The notes below the pieces were generated by a model. That model had not been told where the DNA came from, searched no databases, and saw only the letters and a list, made by a program, of their open reading frames with translations. 64,000 bases of DNA, from the NCBI RefSeq assembly GCF_900291955.1, contig NZ_OLMR01000001.1, positions 186,001 to 250,000 on the forward strand, given 5' to 3'. The position numbers and the translations under genes are program-made. Shown here one piece after another: positions 1 through 9,413 of this stretch. The stretch comes from Pseudoruminococcus massiliensis (lineage in GTDB: Bacteria > Bacillota > Clostridia > Oscillospirales > Acutalibacteraceae). The stretch's first letter is position 1. Each line of letters begins with the position of its first letter.

Positions 1-2375
1 AAGCCTGCAAGCTTGGCAACCTCTACACCATAGCTATCGTCAGCAGCACCTCGAACTATTCTTCGCAGGAATGTAATATCATCTCCACGCTTTTTAACAG
101 CAATATTATAATTCTTAACGCTGTCAAGGTTGTCCTCAAGCACTGTCAATTCGTGATAGTGTGTTGCGAAAAGCGTTTTTGCACCAAGCTTTTTCTTATC
201 TGCAACAAATTCAAGAACCGCTCTCGCAATGCTCATTCCGTCAAAGGTTGATGTTCCTCTGCCTATCTCATCAAGAATAAGTAAGCTATCCTTTGTGGCA
301 TTTTTCAGAATATATGCAACCTCGTTCATCTCTACCATAAATGTAGATTGACCTGTTGTCATATCGTCAGATGCACCTATTCTTGTAAAAATACTATCGC
401 AGATTGATATTTCCGCAGATTTTGCAGGAACAAAGCTGCCTATTTGAGCCATAAGCACTATCAAGGCTACGCTTCTCATATAAGTAGATTTACCTGCCAT
501 ATTTGGGCCTGTTATAATTGCAACACGATTTTCTGCTGAATCAAGTGTAACATCATTCGGTACAAACGGCATAGTTTTTAAAAGTCTTTCAACAACAGGG
601 TGTCTGCCGTCTTTTATTATGATTTTGCCGTTTTGTGTTATATCAGGCTGACAATAGTTATTGTCAAAGGCTGTCTGTGCAAGCGAGGCAAGTGTATCAA
701 GCATAGCAACGGCTCTTGCTGTACTTTCAATCTGCTCAATATGCTTTGCAGTCTGCTTTCTGATTTCCTCAAAGATGGTATACTCAAGTGCAAATGAACG
801 CTCTTTTGCTCCAAGTATTCTTCTCTCAACTTCCTTGAGTTCTTCTGTTATGTATCTTTCGCAGTTTGTGAGAGTTTGCTTTCGGATATAATCATTCGGA
901 ACTGAATCTTTATATAAATTCGTAACTTCTATATAATATCCGAAAACACGATTATAGCCTACCTTTAGTTTAGGTATGCCTGTGCGTTCTCTCTCTCTTG
1001 ATTCTATTCCTGAAAGAAGCTCTGCACTGTTATTCATATCATAACGAAGTTCATCAAGCTCTTTATTACAGCCCTCCTTGATGATTCCACCCTCACGAAC
1101 TGAAAACGGCGGACTTTCAACAATGGAACCTTCGATTAAATCCTTCAAATCTTCAAGAAGATTAAGCTCTGAAAGCTGCTCTTTCATAAGTGTACTTTCA
1201 GAATTTTTGATAGCCTCTTTTATTTCAGGAAGCTTATTGAAAGCTGACAGCAAAGAAATTAAATCTCTCGCATTAGCCGAACCATAGACTATCTTTGTCA
1301 TAATTCGCTCAATATCAGGGATTCCACCGAGAGCATCTCGCAAATCAATTCGCATCTGAACATTGTCAAAAAGCTCTGCAACGGCATTTTGTCGGCGTGT
1401 AATTTTGCCGACATTTACAAGCGGTTTTTCAATAAAGCTCTTTAAAAGTCGTTTACCCATAGAGGTTTCGCACTTATCAAGAACCCACAAAAGCGAACCA
1501 TAACGCTTTTTTTCGTGCAAAGTTTCGGTAAGCTCAAGATTACGCTTTGCTGAAAAATCAAGGCTCATATACTCACTCTCAGCAAAGGGAATAATCTTTG
1601 TTATTCGTTCTAAGCCTGTCATCTGTGTTCTCTCAAGATAGCCTAAAAGTGCCGCAGACGCAAGCTTACTTTCCTTAGAATATGAATTTCCTAACATATC
1701 CTCAATAGCATCATCAAAATGCTTTTTAAGGGTTTCATTAGCGTTGTATTCGTCAAAGTCTGTATCGTCAAGTGCTTCTACTGAACAAACGATTTTTTCT
1801 TTGAGAAATGGTACAAGCTCTTTAAAACTGAGAACTCCTGTACTGATTAGTATTTCTTTTGGAGAAAATTTCAGTAATTCGTCCTTAATTGAGCGAATTA
1901 TATCCTTACCCTTTACAGTTGATGCAACAAATTCACCGGTAGATGTATCACAGAAAGCAAGTCCAGCTATTCCCTTTTCACAGTATATACAGCCGATATA
2001 GCTATTCTGTGTTTCATCGAGCATAGTAGGCTCTATAACTGTACCTGGTGTTACAACTCGGATAATATCACGCTTAACAAGTCCTTTAGCCTTTGCAGGG
2101 TCTTCTGTCTGTTCACAAATTGCGACCTTATAGCCCTTTTGAACTAACTTGGCAATATATGGCTCACAGCTATGGAAAGGTACTCCGCACATAGGCGCTC
2201 TTTCTTCTTGTCCACAATCTTTGCCTGTAAGAGTTAAGTCGAGTTCCTTTGATGCGGTTATGGCATCATCAAAAAACATCTCGTAAAAGTCACCGACACG
2301 ATAGAATAGTAGTGCGTCCTTATTTCGCTCCTTGACCTCAAAATATTGTTTCATCATAGGCGAAAATTCTGCCAT
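1..2375 (-). CDS. mutS: DNA mismatch repair ATPase MutS (3' end cut by window edge)
   Basis: MutS recognises mismatches and recruits MutL. I translated 791 codons on the minus strand. The mismatch-recognition domain starts at the N-terminus, with a GDFYEMFFDDA block (residues about 28-38) typical of domain I. The ABC-type ATPase is near the C-terminus, with Walker A GPNMAGKST (about residue 623) and Walker B LLILDEIGRGTSTFDG (about residue 700). The reading frame runs off position 1, so roughly the last 60-100 residues are missing. The ATG at 2375 follows a strong AAGGAGGTGATAGCA ribosome site. It lies downstream of miaB and ricA, the gene order seen around ymcB-ymcA-mutS in Bacillus. No frameshift was seen. 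Confidence 0.97.
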   Translation of the reverse strand, partial: MAEFSPMMKQYFEVKERNKDALLFYRVGDFYEMFFDDAITASKELDLTLTGKDCGQEERAPMCGVPFHSCEPYIAKLVQKGYKVAICEQTEDPAKAKGLVKRDIIRVVTPGTVIEPTMLDETQNSYIGCIYCEKGIAGLAFCDTSTGEFVASTVKGKDIIRSIKDELLKFSPKEILISTGVLSFKELVPFLKEKIVCSVEALDDTDFDEYNANETLKKHFDDAIEDMLGNSYSKESKLASAALLGYLERTQMTGLERITKIIPFAESEYMSLDFSAKRNLELTETLHEKKRYGSLLWVLDKCETSMGKRLLKSFIEKPLVNVGKITRRQNAVAELFDNVQMRIDLRDALGGIPDIERIMTKIVYGSANARDLISLLSAFNKLPEIKEAIKNSESTLMKEQLSELNLLEDLKDLIEGSIVESPPFSVREGGIIKEGCNKELDELRYDMNNSAELLSGIESRERERTGIPKLKVGYNRVFGYYIEVTNLYKDSVPNDYIRKQTLTNCERYITEELKEVERRILGAKERSFALEYTIFEEIRKQTAKHIEQIESTARAVAMLDTLASLAQTAFDNNYCQPDITQNGKIIIKDGRHPVVERLLKTMPFVPNDVTLDSAENRVAIITGPNMAGKSTYMRSVALIVLMAQIGSFVPAKSAEISICDSIFTRIGASDDMTTGQSTFMVEMNEVAYILKNATKDSLLILDEIGRGTSTFDGMSIARAVLEFVADKKKLGAKTLFATHYHELTVLEDNLDSVKNYNIAVKKRGDDITFLRRIVRGAADDSYGVEVAKLAG

Positions 2376-2415
2376 TGCTATCACCTCCTTAAGTTATTTA
2401 CCTTTTTCACCATCA

Positions 2416-2581
2416 GGGAACCCCCTGCGAGGGTTCCCTACGAAAAACATTCCACTGGAATGTTTTTCTACCCTCCTGCGCTTTGCGGAACATAAAGTAT
2501 TTCGCTCTCTACGGAGAGCGACCAAAGGCTCTGCCTTTGGAAACCGCAAGCTTTTGAAAAAGCTTGTGCAAAACTTTTAAG
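2416..2581 (+). repeat. Interspersed hairpin repeat, copy 1 (subtype B)
   Basis: This intergenic block between ricA and mutS is a chain of palindromes: GGGAACC..GGTTCCC (2417-2438), AACATTCC..GGAATGTT (about 2447-2468), CGCTCTC..GAGAGCG (about 2503-2520), CCAAAGGC..GCCTTTGG (2522-2540) and AAGCTTTT..AAAAAGCTT (about 2548-2566). It ends in the tail GCAAAACTTTTAA. The last three modules and the tail recur at 60090-60172. It reads on the strand opposite to the flanking genes. Confidence 0.85.
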
Positions 2582-2600
2582 TATAATTAGACAAGTTTGG

Positions 2601-3014
2601 TCACGCACCACAGCCACCGCAGGTTTCGCAGCTGCCTGAGCAGCTGCTCTGTGTATAATCTGCTGTTTCTGGGTCTGCTCCCTGTGCTGACTGATTGATA
2701 ATTGCAAGAACTCTATTTACAACAACATCAAATTCTGCCTTAGCCTCATTATAAGCTATCATATTTTCGTTAGACATAATGATTGCATAAGCGTGACGCA
2801 TTTCTGCGTTGAGCTGCTGCATTTTTTCATCGCTTCTATCTGCCTTTGATGCTTCATTATTTATTGCCATACGCTTTAAATTAAATTCGCCAATAGCATT
2901 CTGAAGTTCTTCGTCTTCCTCGCTCTGCTGTCTTGCAAGCTCAAGCTTGAGATAAAGCTCGTCTTTCTGAAGCTGTCTGCCGATTTCTCTTGCCATTTCT
3001 ATTATATCTGCCAT
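2601..3014 (-). CDS. ricA: YlbF/YmcA (RicA/RicF)-family protein with cysteine-rich tail
   Basis: A 137-residue, mostly helical charged protein of the YlbF/YmcA family. In Bacillus, members form the RicA-RicF-RicT complex, which carries Fe-S clusters and promotes RNase Y-dependent mRNA maturation; that role is carried over by family. The last 15 residues hold five cysteines (CSGSCETCGGCGA), fitting a metal-cluster ligand tail. The gene sits 14 bp downstream of miaB and upstream of mutS, as ymcA does between ymcB and mutS, which favours RicA over RicF. The ATG follows GGAGATTTTAAAA. Which paralogue it is remains uncertain. Confidence 0.8.
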   Translation of the reverse strand: MADIIEMAREIGRQLQKDELYLKLELARQQSEEDEELQNAIGEFNLKRMAINNEASKADRSDEKMQQLNAEMRHAYAIIMSNENMIAYNEAKAEFDVVVNRVLAIINQSAQGADPETADYTQSSCSGSCETCGGCGA

Positions 3015-3028
3015 TTTTAAAATCTCCT

Positions 3029-4444
3029 TTATACTAATTTTCCTTTTAATATCCAGTTTCTTGCTTTTGTGACCTCTACATTTTGGAATGTTCCTATGAG
3101 GTCTTCACTGCCTTCAAACTCGACTATTATATTTTCCTCTGTTCGAGAGGTAAGCTCGCCATTTGGCTTTGCACTCTCGACAAGTACCCTATATGTCTTT
3201 GAAACCATAGATTCACAGCGTTTTGCGGCAATCTCTTCTTGAACCTTTAAAAGTTCGGAGAACCACTTTGATTTTTCTTCATATGGAATCGGGTCGTCCA
3301 TTTTTGCAGCTGGAGTGCCAACTCTTGGAGAGAATATGAATGTAAACAATGAGGTATATTCAACCTCTTTGATAAGGCTCAAGGTCTGTTGAAAATCTTC
3401 ATAAGTTTCACCAGGGAAACCTACTATAATATCACTTGTAAGAGAAAGATTCGGGATTTTCTCCTTGGCATAGTTTACTATCTCCATATAACGCTTTCTG
3501 TCATAGTGGCGGTTCATAAGCTTTAAAATTCTGTCACTTCCTGACTGGAAAGGCAAATGAATATGGTTGCATATCTTATCGTGTGACGCAATAACATCAA
3601 TCAATTCATTTGATAAATCTTTCGGATGTGAAGTCATAAAGCGAAGTCTGAAATCGCCGTCAAGCTCAGCTATATCTGCCAACAATGACGCAAAGGTCTT
3701 TTTGCTTTCGAGAGTTTTTCCATAGGAATTTACATTCTGTCCGAGAAGTGTAATATCCTTATAGCCTGCGGCAATCATATCACGAGCTTCTTGCATAATT
3801 ACTTCTGGCTCACGACTTCTCTCTCTGCCACGAACATAAGGGACAATACAGTATGTGCAGAAATTATTGCAGCCATACATAATTGAAAGCCAGCCCTTGA
3901 AAGTTCCGTCACGCAAGGTTGGTATATTCTCATGAATTATTCCATCATCATTGCCACGAGCAACTATTCTATGATTTTCTGTAATTGTGGAATATAACAG
4001 CTTTGGGAAATTATGAATTTCGTGTGTTCCGAAAACAAGCGAAACAAACGAAAAGCTCTTATAAATTCTCTCTGCTATATGTTCCTGCTCCATCATACAG
4101 CCACATAATGCTATAATCAATGATGGATGACGGCGTTTTATATTTTTTAATGCACCGACATTTCCGAAAACTCTATCCTCGGCGTGTTCACGAATAGCAC
4201 AGGTATTAAAAATTATAATATCTGCTTCGTTTTCATCTTCGGTAAAGTCACAGCCCATTTCTTTGAGCATTCCCTTTAGCTTTTCGCTATCAGCAACATT
4301 CTGCTGACATCCATATGTTCTGACAAGAGCCATCGGCACTTCGCCTCTTGCACGAAATTTAAGAATATCGCTCAAGAGTTCGGAATATTCGTGAATCCCG
4401 TTCAAATCAGCTGTGTTAAGATTTTGATTAAGTTGATTATCCAA
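3029..4444 (-). CDS. miaB: tRNA-2-methylthio-N6-dimethylallyladenosine synthase MiaB
   Basis: A radical-SAM methylthiotransferase that adds the 2-methylthio group to i6A37 of tRNAs. The N-terminal UPF0004 domain begins with RTYGCQQNVADSEKL. The radical-SAM cluster motif is CNNFCTYCIVPYVRGRERSR (CxxxCxxC). A TRAM-like domain closes the protein. No ATG fits. The open frame extends to a TTG at 4534 without a ribosome site, whereas the TTG at 4444 is preceded at 8 nt by GGAGAG and gives 471 residues, a normal MiaB length, so I chose 4444. First gene of the miaB-ricA-mutS run. Confidence 0.95.
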   Translation of the reverse strand: MDNQLNQNLNTADLNGIHEYSELLSDILKFRARGEVPMALVRTYGCQQNVADSEKLKGMLKEMGCDFTEDENEADIIIFNTCAIREHAEDRVFGNVGALKNIKRRHPSLIIALCGCMMEQEHIAERIYKSFSFVSLVFGTHEIHNFPKLLYSTITENHRIVARGNDDGIIHENIPTLRDGTFKGWLSIMYGCNNFCTYCIVPYVRGRERSREPEVIMQEARDMIAAGYKDITLLGQNVNSYGKTLESKKTFASLLADIAELDGDFRLRFMTSHPKDLSNELIDVIASHDKICNHIHLPFQSGSDRILKLMNRHYDRKRYMEIVNYAKEKIPNLSLTSDIIVGFPGETYEDFQQTLSLIKEVEYTSLFTFIFSPRVGTPAAKMDDPIPYEEKSKWFSELLKVQEEIAAKRCESMVSKTYRVLVESAKPNGELTSRTEENIIVEFEGSEDLIGTFQNVEVTKARNWILKGKLV

Positions 4445-4564
4445 AATGAACTCTCCGTTCCTAAAAATATTGCAAAAATAGACCTTATAAAAGGTATTCC
4501 GTATTATTTTATCACAATCAGGCTTTTTCTTCAAGGGTTTTCAAAATTTAGCAAATTGGTATGT

Positions 4565-4695
4565 TTAATGTTAAGGGCTTTGCCCTTAACACCCACGAGG
4601 GACTCCGTCCCTCGACCCTGCGAGCCTTTGAAAAGGCTCAAGCGAAACTTTTAATTTTTTTAGAAAAGTGCATTAGCTAATCGGTAGTTCACTGA
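4565..4695 (+). repeat. Interspersed hairpin repeat, copy 2 (subtype A)
   Basis: Located between the ppk end and the miaB start. Modules in order are TTAAGGGC..GCCCTTAA (4569-4588), GAGGGAC..GTCCCTC (4596-4614), GAGCCTTT..AGGCTC (about 4621-4640), and the tail GCGAAACTTTTAA (4642-4654). A weaker downstream block resembles TTAGAAAAG...TTAGCTAATCGG. Copies 3 and 7 match module by module. Confidence 0.88.
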
Positions 4696-4725
4696 AAAAT
4701 TTCCCGACCGCATCAACTTGATTCT

Positions 4726-4767
4726 AAAAAATATTAAAGGCGTGAAGATAATCCCCACGCCTTTTTA
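4726..4767 (-). terminator. Rho-independent terminator after ppk
   Basis: The stem GGCGTG/CACGCC at 4739-4761 is followed on the minus strand by a T-rich run (TTTAATATTTTTT), just past the ppk stop codon. A TTTTT on the plus side means it may work in both directions. Confidence 0.8.
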
Positions 4768-4773
4768 TAGCTT

Positions 4774-6906
4774 TTAGTTATTTTCGCTTTCTTTTGGCAC
4801 AAACATTGGTTGTTGCCTATCGTTCTTGACTTCTTCTAAAGCCTCTTTTGCAAGTCTGTAAAATTCAAGCTGTGAATTAAGCGGTTGTTTTCCTCGCTTA
4901 TCAATCATAACATATGTCATATCACTTTTTTGAACTCTTGCATTTATAGTATCGTTCATCATAATATCGAGCATACCGAAAACACGCTTTTTCAAATCCT
5001 CATCTTCAACTGGGAAAACAAGCTCAACTCTCTTATCAAGGTTTCTCTGCATCCAGTCCGCTGAACCAATATATACAACTGGTTCTCCGCCATTCTCAAA
5101 CTTAAAAATTCTACTATGCTCCAAAAGCTGACCGACTATACTTATTACAGTAATATTCTCGCTGACACCCTCTATTCCAGGGATAAGACAGCAAATTCCA
5201 CGAACGATAAGTGTAATCTTGACTCCCGCTCTTGAGGCATCATAAAGGAGTGAAATCAAATCTGGGTCAACCATTGAATTAACCTTGATTATAATGCCTG
5301 ATGGAAGGTCATTCTTGGCATTTGCTATTTCTCTCTGAACCATAGATTCAAAGAATGTACGAAGTCCGAGTGGTGCGACATTCATTTTGAGATATTCAGG
5401 CGGTGCAGAATAACCTGTAATAACATTAAATAATGATGATGCGTCACGACCGAAAGATTCACGACAAGTGAACATACCAATATCTGTATAGAATCTTGCG
5501 GTAATATCATTATAGTTACCTGTTCCAAGGTGAAGATAACGGCGAATACCGTCTTCCTCTCGGCGCACAACAAGCAAAATTTTGCAATGGGTTTTAAGTC
5601 CCTGCAAGCCGTAAATTACATGGCAACCAGCTTTTTCGAGCTTTTTCGCCCATACGATATTATTTTCTTCATCGAATCTTGCTTTAAGCTCAACAAGTAC
5701 TGTAACCTGTTTGCCATTTTCTGCGGCACGAATCAATGCGGCAACAATCGGAGAATTTCCGCTGACACGATAAAGTGTTTGCTTGATAGCAAGAACATCT
5801 TCGTCCTCTGCGGCAGCCTGAACAAAACGAATAACCGAATCAAAGCTTTCAAATGGGTGGTGTACAAGTCTATCCTTTTCACGAATAGCCTCAAAAACAT
5901 CATCATATCCATAGAAATCTGCTGGTGGTGTCACTGGTTTAATTGGCTCAAATCTTAAATCGTCACAACCCTTGATAGAACCAAACTTTGATAAAAATGT
6001 TAAATCGAGCGGTCCTGGAATTTCATAAATTTCGCCCTCATTTACTTTGAGCATATCTACAAGAAATTCTCTTAATGCTTGGTCACACTTTTGGGCAATC
6101 TCAACTCGGACTGGTTCGCCTCTCTGACGCTTTTTGATAGATTTCTCAATAGCAACCATCAAATCCTCTGCTTCTTCGTCAATATCAAGGTCTGAATCTC
6201 TTGTAAGTCTGAAATCTGCATAAGCTTCAATAGTATAAAGCTGGAAAAGCTTATTGAGGTTATTCTTAATAATATCCTCAAGCATAACAAAGTATCTGCC
6301 GTTCTCGCTCGAAACCTCAAAAAATCTTGGAATAATTGACGGAACTTGAACTACTGCGAAAGCATCTCCGCTATCCTTTGCAAGTCTTACTGCGATATTA
6401 AGTGTCTTATTTGCAAGGAATGGAAATGGACGACTTGTATCAACTGCAAGTGGAGTTAATACTGGAAAAAGCACATTATCAAAATAGCTATCGCACTTTT
6501 CTTTGAGTTTATCGTCCATATCCTCATATTTTAAAAAGAAAAGCTTGTGCTTTTTAAGTGCAGGAATTATTGAACGGGATAGGCATGAATATTGCTTATC
6601 CATAAATATATGTGTCTTTTCTATAAGCTTCTCAAGCTGTTCGGCAGGCGTAAGACCAGAGGGGTCTTTCTTCTTATAACCAGAATGTACCTGGTCCATA
6701 AGTCCTGCAACTCTTACCATAAAAAACTCATCAAGATTAGAGGCAGTGATTGCAAGAAACTTAACTCTCTCCAAAATTGGATTTTCTTTTTCGTGTGCTT
6801 CCTCAAGAACTCGATAATTGAAATCCATCCAGCTTAGTTCACGATTATTGAATGGATAGCTATTTTCTTTATCTTTTTCCTTTAGCTTTTTAATCTTATC
6901 TGACAC
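4774..6906 (-). CDS. ppk: Polyphosphate kinase 1
   Basis: Ppk1 makes polyphosphate reversibly from ATP at the membrane. It is 710 residues, the usual length. The N-terminal block NRELSWMDFNYRVLEEA is diagnostic. The two catalytic histidine contexts of the phospholipase-D-like halves are present: HLGTGNYND (phosphorylated His) and LEHSRIFKF. FYTDIGMFT and the GSADWMQRNLDKRVE block are also conserved. The ATG is 14 bp after the ppx stop, so the two form an operon. A terminator follows. No lesion was seen. Confidence 0.97.
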   Translation of the reverse strand: MSDKIKKLKEKDKENSYPFNNRELSWMDFNYRVLEEAHEKENPILERVKFLAITASNLDEFFMVRVAGLMDQVHSGYKKKDPSGLTPAEQLEKLIEKTHIFMDKQYSCLSRSIIPALKKHKLFFLKYEDMDDKLKEKCDSYFDNVLFPVLTPLAVDTSRPFPFLANKTLNIAVRLAKDSGDAFAVVQVPSIIPRFFEVSSENGRYFVMLEDIIKNNLNKLFQLYTIEAYADFRLTRDSDLDIDEEAEDLMVAIEKSIKKRQRGEPVRVEIAQKCDQALREFLVDMLKVNEGEIYEIPGPLDLTFLSKFGSIKGCDDLRFEPIKPVTPPADFYGYDDVFEAIREKDRLVHHPFESFDSVIRFVQAAAEDEDVLAIKQTLYRVSGNSPIVAALIRAAENGKQVTVLVELKARFDEENNIVWAKKLEKAGCHVIYGLQGLKTHCKILLVVRREEDGIRRYLHLGTGNYNDITARFYTDIGMFTCRESFGRDASSLFNVITGYSAPPEYLKMNVAPLGLRTFFESMVQREIANAKNDLPSGIIIKVNSMVDPDLISLLYDASRAGVKITLIVRGICCLIPGIEGVSENITVISIVGQLLEHSRIFKFENGGEPVVYIGSADWMQRNLDKRVELVFPVEDEDLKKRVFGMLDIMMNDTINARVQKSDMTYVMIDKRGKQPLNSQLEFYRLAKEALEEVKNDRQQPMFVPKESENN

Positions 6907-6920
6907 AGCATTCTCCCCCT

Positions 6921-8483
6921 TTATTTAAAAAATGGTGTTTTTACTACAAGTCTTAGTTTTATTCCAAAAACATCTTCAAATAGTGTTGTACACTCGCTAA
7001 ATGCCCACTTTTCAAGATGAACATTTTTATCTGTTTCAGCATAAACTATAAGCTCGTTTTCTTTAAGCTTTAGGCTTATATTATCGAATTTGCAGTTTTG
7101 TGATTTATCTAAGGCGTTTGCTACGCAAAGTATCGTGCAAAGCTTTGTTACAACAAGACTATTTTTATGAGAAAGATTTTCGAAAGGCTCTGTTATATCT
7201 ATCATGTGCATTTCATCAGTACTTGCTGTTGTGGCAATAAGAAGTGATTCTTCTGCAGTAAGTCCATAAAATTCTGTATTTTTCAGAATATCATATGTAC
7301 CAAGAAGTTTGTGATGTGTATTTATGAATGAACCACTTTCATGCAATATGCAGGCAAGCTCTAAGATAAGTCTGCGTCTTGCATTAAGACCATGAAGCTT
7401 CTTGAGTTTATCAAATATAGCAAGAGCATATTTGCATACGGCTTCATAATGTTTGCTATCACAGCCATAATGCTTTGCTAAAGCTCTTGCACAAGAGGCC
7501 GCATTCTTTGCAACATGCTCTTCATAGCTATTCTTTTCAGATTTAAGCAAAAGCTGTACCATAAGTGCATCAGATATATGAGTATCTACTGCGACAATTT
7601 CATTTGCCTTTGTCAGCTTTAAAAGATGTATGTAAAGTGCAGAGGCTGTGTAGAGAAGCTCTGCATCTGCAGCTGTTATATTAAATTTTTTGCACATATC
7701 ATTAAGTGGCATTTTTCTTAACTGATTATAAAAATTCTCTATTGCTTCAAGCTTTATCCGATAATTTCCATTAGTAGATTCTACACCACATTGTTTTGCA
7801 ATAGTTCTAACCATTGAGCCAGACAAAACTATATTGTTTATGCCCTTATTGACATTTTCATATACAACCTTATCAAGAACAGAATCTATATATTCGTCAA
7901 GAGCGGTATAGTATTCATCAAGAGTTCCATCGTCCATATCAAGAATTTCCATAAGCTTCATTGAACCTATGGAAAAATTTCTTGTATATTCCATAATACC
8001 CTTTTTATAAACAGAAAGGGCGATACTTCCTGTTCCGAGATATGAAATGAGTGTATTTGCAAGACTGCTTTCATCAATACCTGAGCGTCTTATAATTTCA
8101 TTGAAAATTAAGCTTTTTGCTCGGTCAAGGCCAAAGACCTCTATATTTATATCATTTCTGATTTTAAGCTGGTCGATTACAAATTCACGGTTAGTTGCTT
8201 CTCTGAAAACAGAAGTCGCAACAGCTTTATACTGTGTAATACCGTATTCGTTCATAATTCTCATGAAGCCATCGAGAACCTTTGAAATTTCCTTAAGGCT
8301 TTCAAAGCTGATTTTCTTTGTTACGAAAACCTCATGACCAAGATTAAGAGGATATGATAGTGTATCTACAAGCTTTATTTCACCAAGAGAAAGGCTTGCT
8401 ACCTTCATATTTACAGATTCCGAACCAATAGTTATAACAGCGGCAATATTTTTATTTTCCTTTACATTTTTTCGTTTATTCAC
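6921..8483 (-). CDS. ppx: Exopolyphosphatase / Ppx-GppA family phosphatase
   Basis: A 520-residue protein of the actin-fold Ppx/GppA family, which hydrolyses terminal phosphates of polyphosphate or converts pppGpp to ppGpp. The phosphate-loop regions appear as AVITIGSESVNMKVA at the N-terminus and YLGTGSIALSVYKKG about residue 150. A C-terminal HD-like helical half carries ELACILHESGSFIN. It is immediately upstream of ppk, so synthesis and degradation of polyphosphate are co-transcribed. The active site looks divergent from E. coli Ppx (SESVN in place of S(N)S), so substrate choice is open. Confidence 0.88.
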   Translation of the reverse strand: MNKRKNVKENKNIAAVITIGSESVNMKVASLSLGEIKLVDTLSYPLNLGHEVFVTKKISFESLKEISKVLDGFMRIMNEYGITQYKAVATSVFREATNREFVIDQLKIRNDINIEVFGLDRAKSLIFNEIIRRSGIDESSLANTLISYLGTGSIALSVYKKGIMEYTRNFSIGSMKLMEILDMDDGTLDEYYTALDEYIDSVLDKVVYENVNKGINNIVLSGSMVRTIAKQCGVESTNGNYRIKLEAIENFYNQLRKMPLNDMCKKFNITAADAELLYTASALYIHLLKLTKANEIVAVDTHISDALMVQLLLKSEKNSYEEHVAKNAASCARALAKHYGCDSKHYEAVCKYALAIFDKLKKLHGLNARRRLILELACILHESGSFINTHHKLLGTYDILKNTEFYGLTAEESLLIATTASTDEMHMIDITEPFENLSHKNSLVVTKLCTILCVANALDKSQNCKFDNISLKLKENELIVYAETDKNVHLEKWAFSECTTLFEDVFGIKLRLVVKTPFFK

Positions 8484-8524
8484 AAAAGAACCCCCTATCT
8501 ATGGATATAAGCGTTATTGTTTTT

Positions 8525-8553
8525 ATTATATCAGTTCGACAAAATTTCCGCAA
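8525..8553 (-). promoter_or_regulatory. Sigma-A promoter of ppx-ppk
   Basis: TTGCGG (8548-8553), a 17-bp spacer ending in TGA, and TATAAT (8525-8530) on the minus strand, 42 bp upstream of the ppx ATG. Confidence 0.75.
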
Positions 8554-8638
8554 GCAAAGCTTAAATATTTTACATAATTTTACAAACTGTTTACTAAGTG
8601 GGATATATATATATTTTATTAAGCAAATACATAAATAA

Positions 8639-8790
8639 AAAATGGCGGACAAAGTCCTCCATTTAAAAGTAAGAAAAGTTAAGGGCGTTGCCCTTAAAAC
8701 CTACGAGGGACTCCGTCCCTCAATCCTTCGAGCCTTTGAAATGGCTCAAGCGAAACTTTTAATTGTCTAAGATAAGTTTATTAGCTAAGG
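8639..8790 (+). repeat. Interspersed hairpin repeat, copy 3 (subtype A with leading module)
   Basis: This fills most of the 318-bp gap between ppx and the next gene. It begins with a module TGGCGGAC..GTCCTCCA (8642-8661), then AAAAGTAAG, then TTAAGGGC..GCCCTTAA, GAGGGAC..GTCCCTC, GAGCCTTT..GGCTC and the tail GCGAAACTTTTAA (about 8752-8764), followed by a TTAGCTAAGGGG-like end. The leading module is also present in the copies at 38131 and 60033. Confidence 0.87.
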
Positions 8791-8801
8791 GGAAGCAAGG
8801 A

Positions 8802-9338
8802 TTATTTTTTCTTTCCAAGAATTTCTTTTCTTATATATGCAAAGGTTTCGTCCTCGCCATTATCTCTTAACATTATTAAAAGCTTTTCAAGCAAGACCGC
8901 TGTTTCCGGGTGAATCATATAGTGGTCTTTTGACCTTGAATAATAATTGTAAGCATCAGCATCGGTATACTTATCGCCATTATAATTTTTGCTTGCGGCA
9001 ACCCTATCACAGAACATCTCTATAACATATTTTATAGGCATCTTTAGACCTGCCATCTGCTTACCTTTATCAAGCGAATAATCTATCCAATATTCAAGAT
9101 GATGTTTATTTCTGCCTTTATGATGAAGCCAAGCATAGCTTACACCCTTATCTTCTCTTTCAGCATCGTTTGGACTTCTTGTTCCTTGATAATATTTCAC
9201 ACCTGCCCAAAATTCTGTCGGAGAATATTTTGACATATCATGCAAGAGTCCTTGTTTATATAAGCCAGCCTTAAAGCAATGTTTCATAACAAGCCATTTA
9301 TGATGATTTATTGTTTTTAAATGCTTAAAAAATTTCAT
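8802..9338 (-). CDS. DUF5662-like protein (HD-like histidines), function unknown
   Basis: A 178-residue soluble protein. Histidine/aspartate clusters LLHDMSKYSP and WLHHKGRNKHH are arranged like the metal ligands of HD-type phosphohydrolases, and the whole resembles the uncharacterised DUF5662 family. No signal peptide or membrane segment. It is a lone gene between a hairpin repeat and the secG terminator. The enzymatic role is unproven. Confidence 0.75.
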   Translation of the reverse strand: MKFFKHLKTINHHKWLVMKHCFKAGLYKQGLLHDMSKYSPTEFWAGVKYYQGTRSPNDAEREDKGVSYAWLHHKGRNKHHLEYWIDYSLDKGKQMAGLKMPIKYVIEMFCDRVAASKNYNGDKYTDADAYNYYSRSKDHYMIHPETAVLLEKLLIMLRDNGEDETFAYIRKEILGKKK

Positions 9339-9354
9339 TTTATCACCTATTATA

Positions 9355-9390
9355 ACATAAAAACGGCACAGCCTACAAGCTATGCCGTTA
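9355..9390 (-). terminator. Terminator after secG
   Basis: The stem ACGGCA/TGCCGT with extended pairing (9363-9388) is followed on the minus strand by GTTTTTAT. Confidence 0.78.
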
Positions 9391-9413
9391 AAATCTTTAT
9401 TATATTTCTATGA

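Noticed and set aside
2332-2580. 82-codon plus-strand ORF through the mutS start and repeat copy 1
   Set aside because: It crosses a conserved gene start and palindromic repeats; explained by those features.
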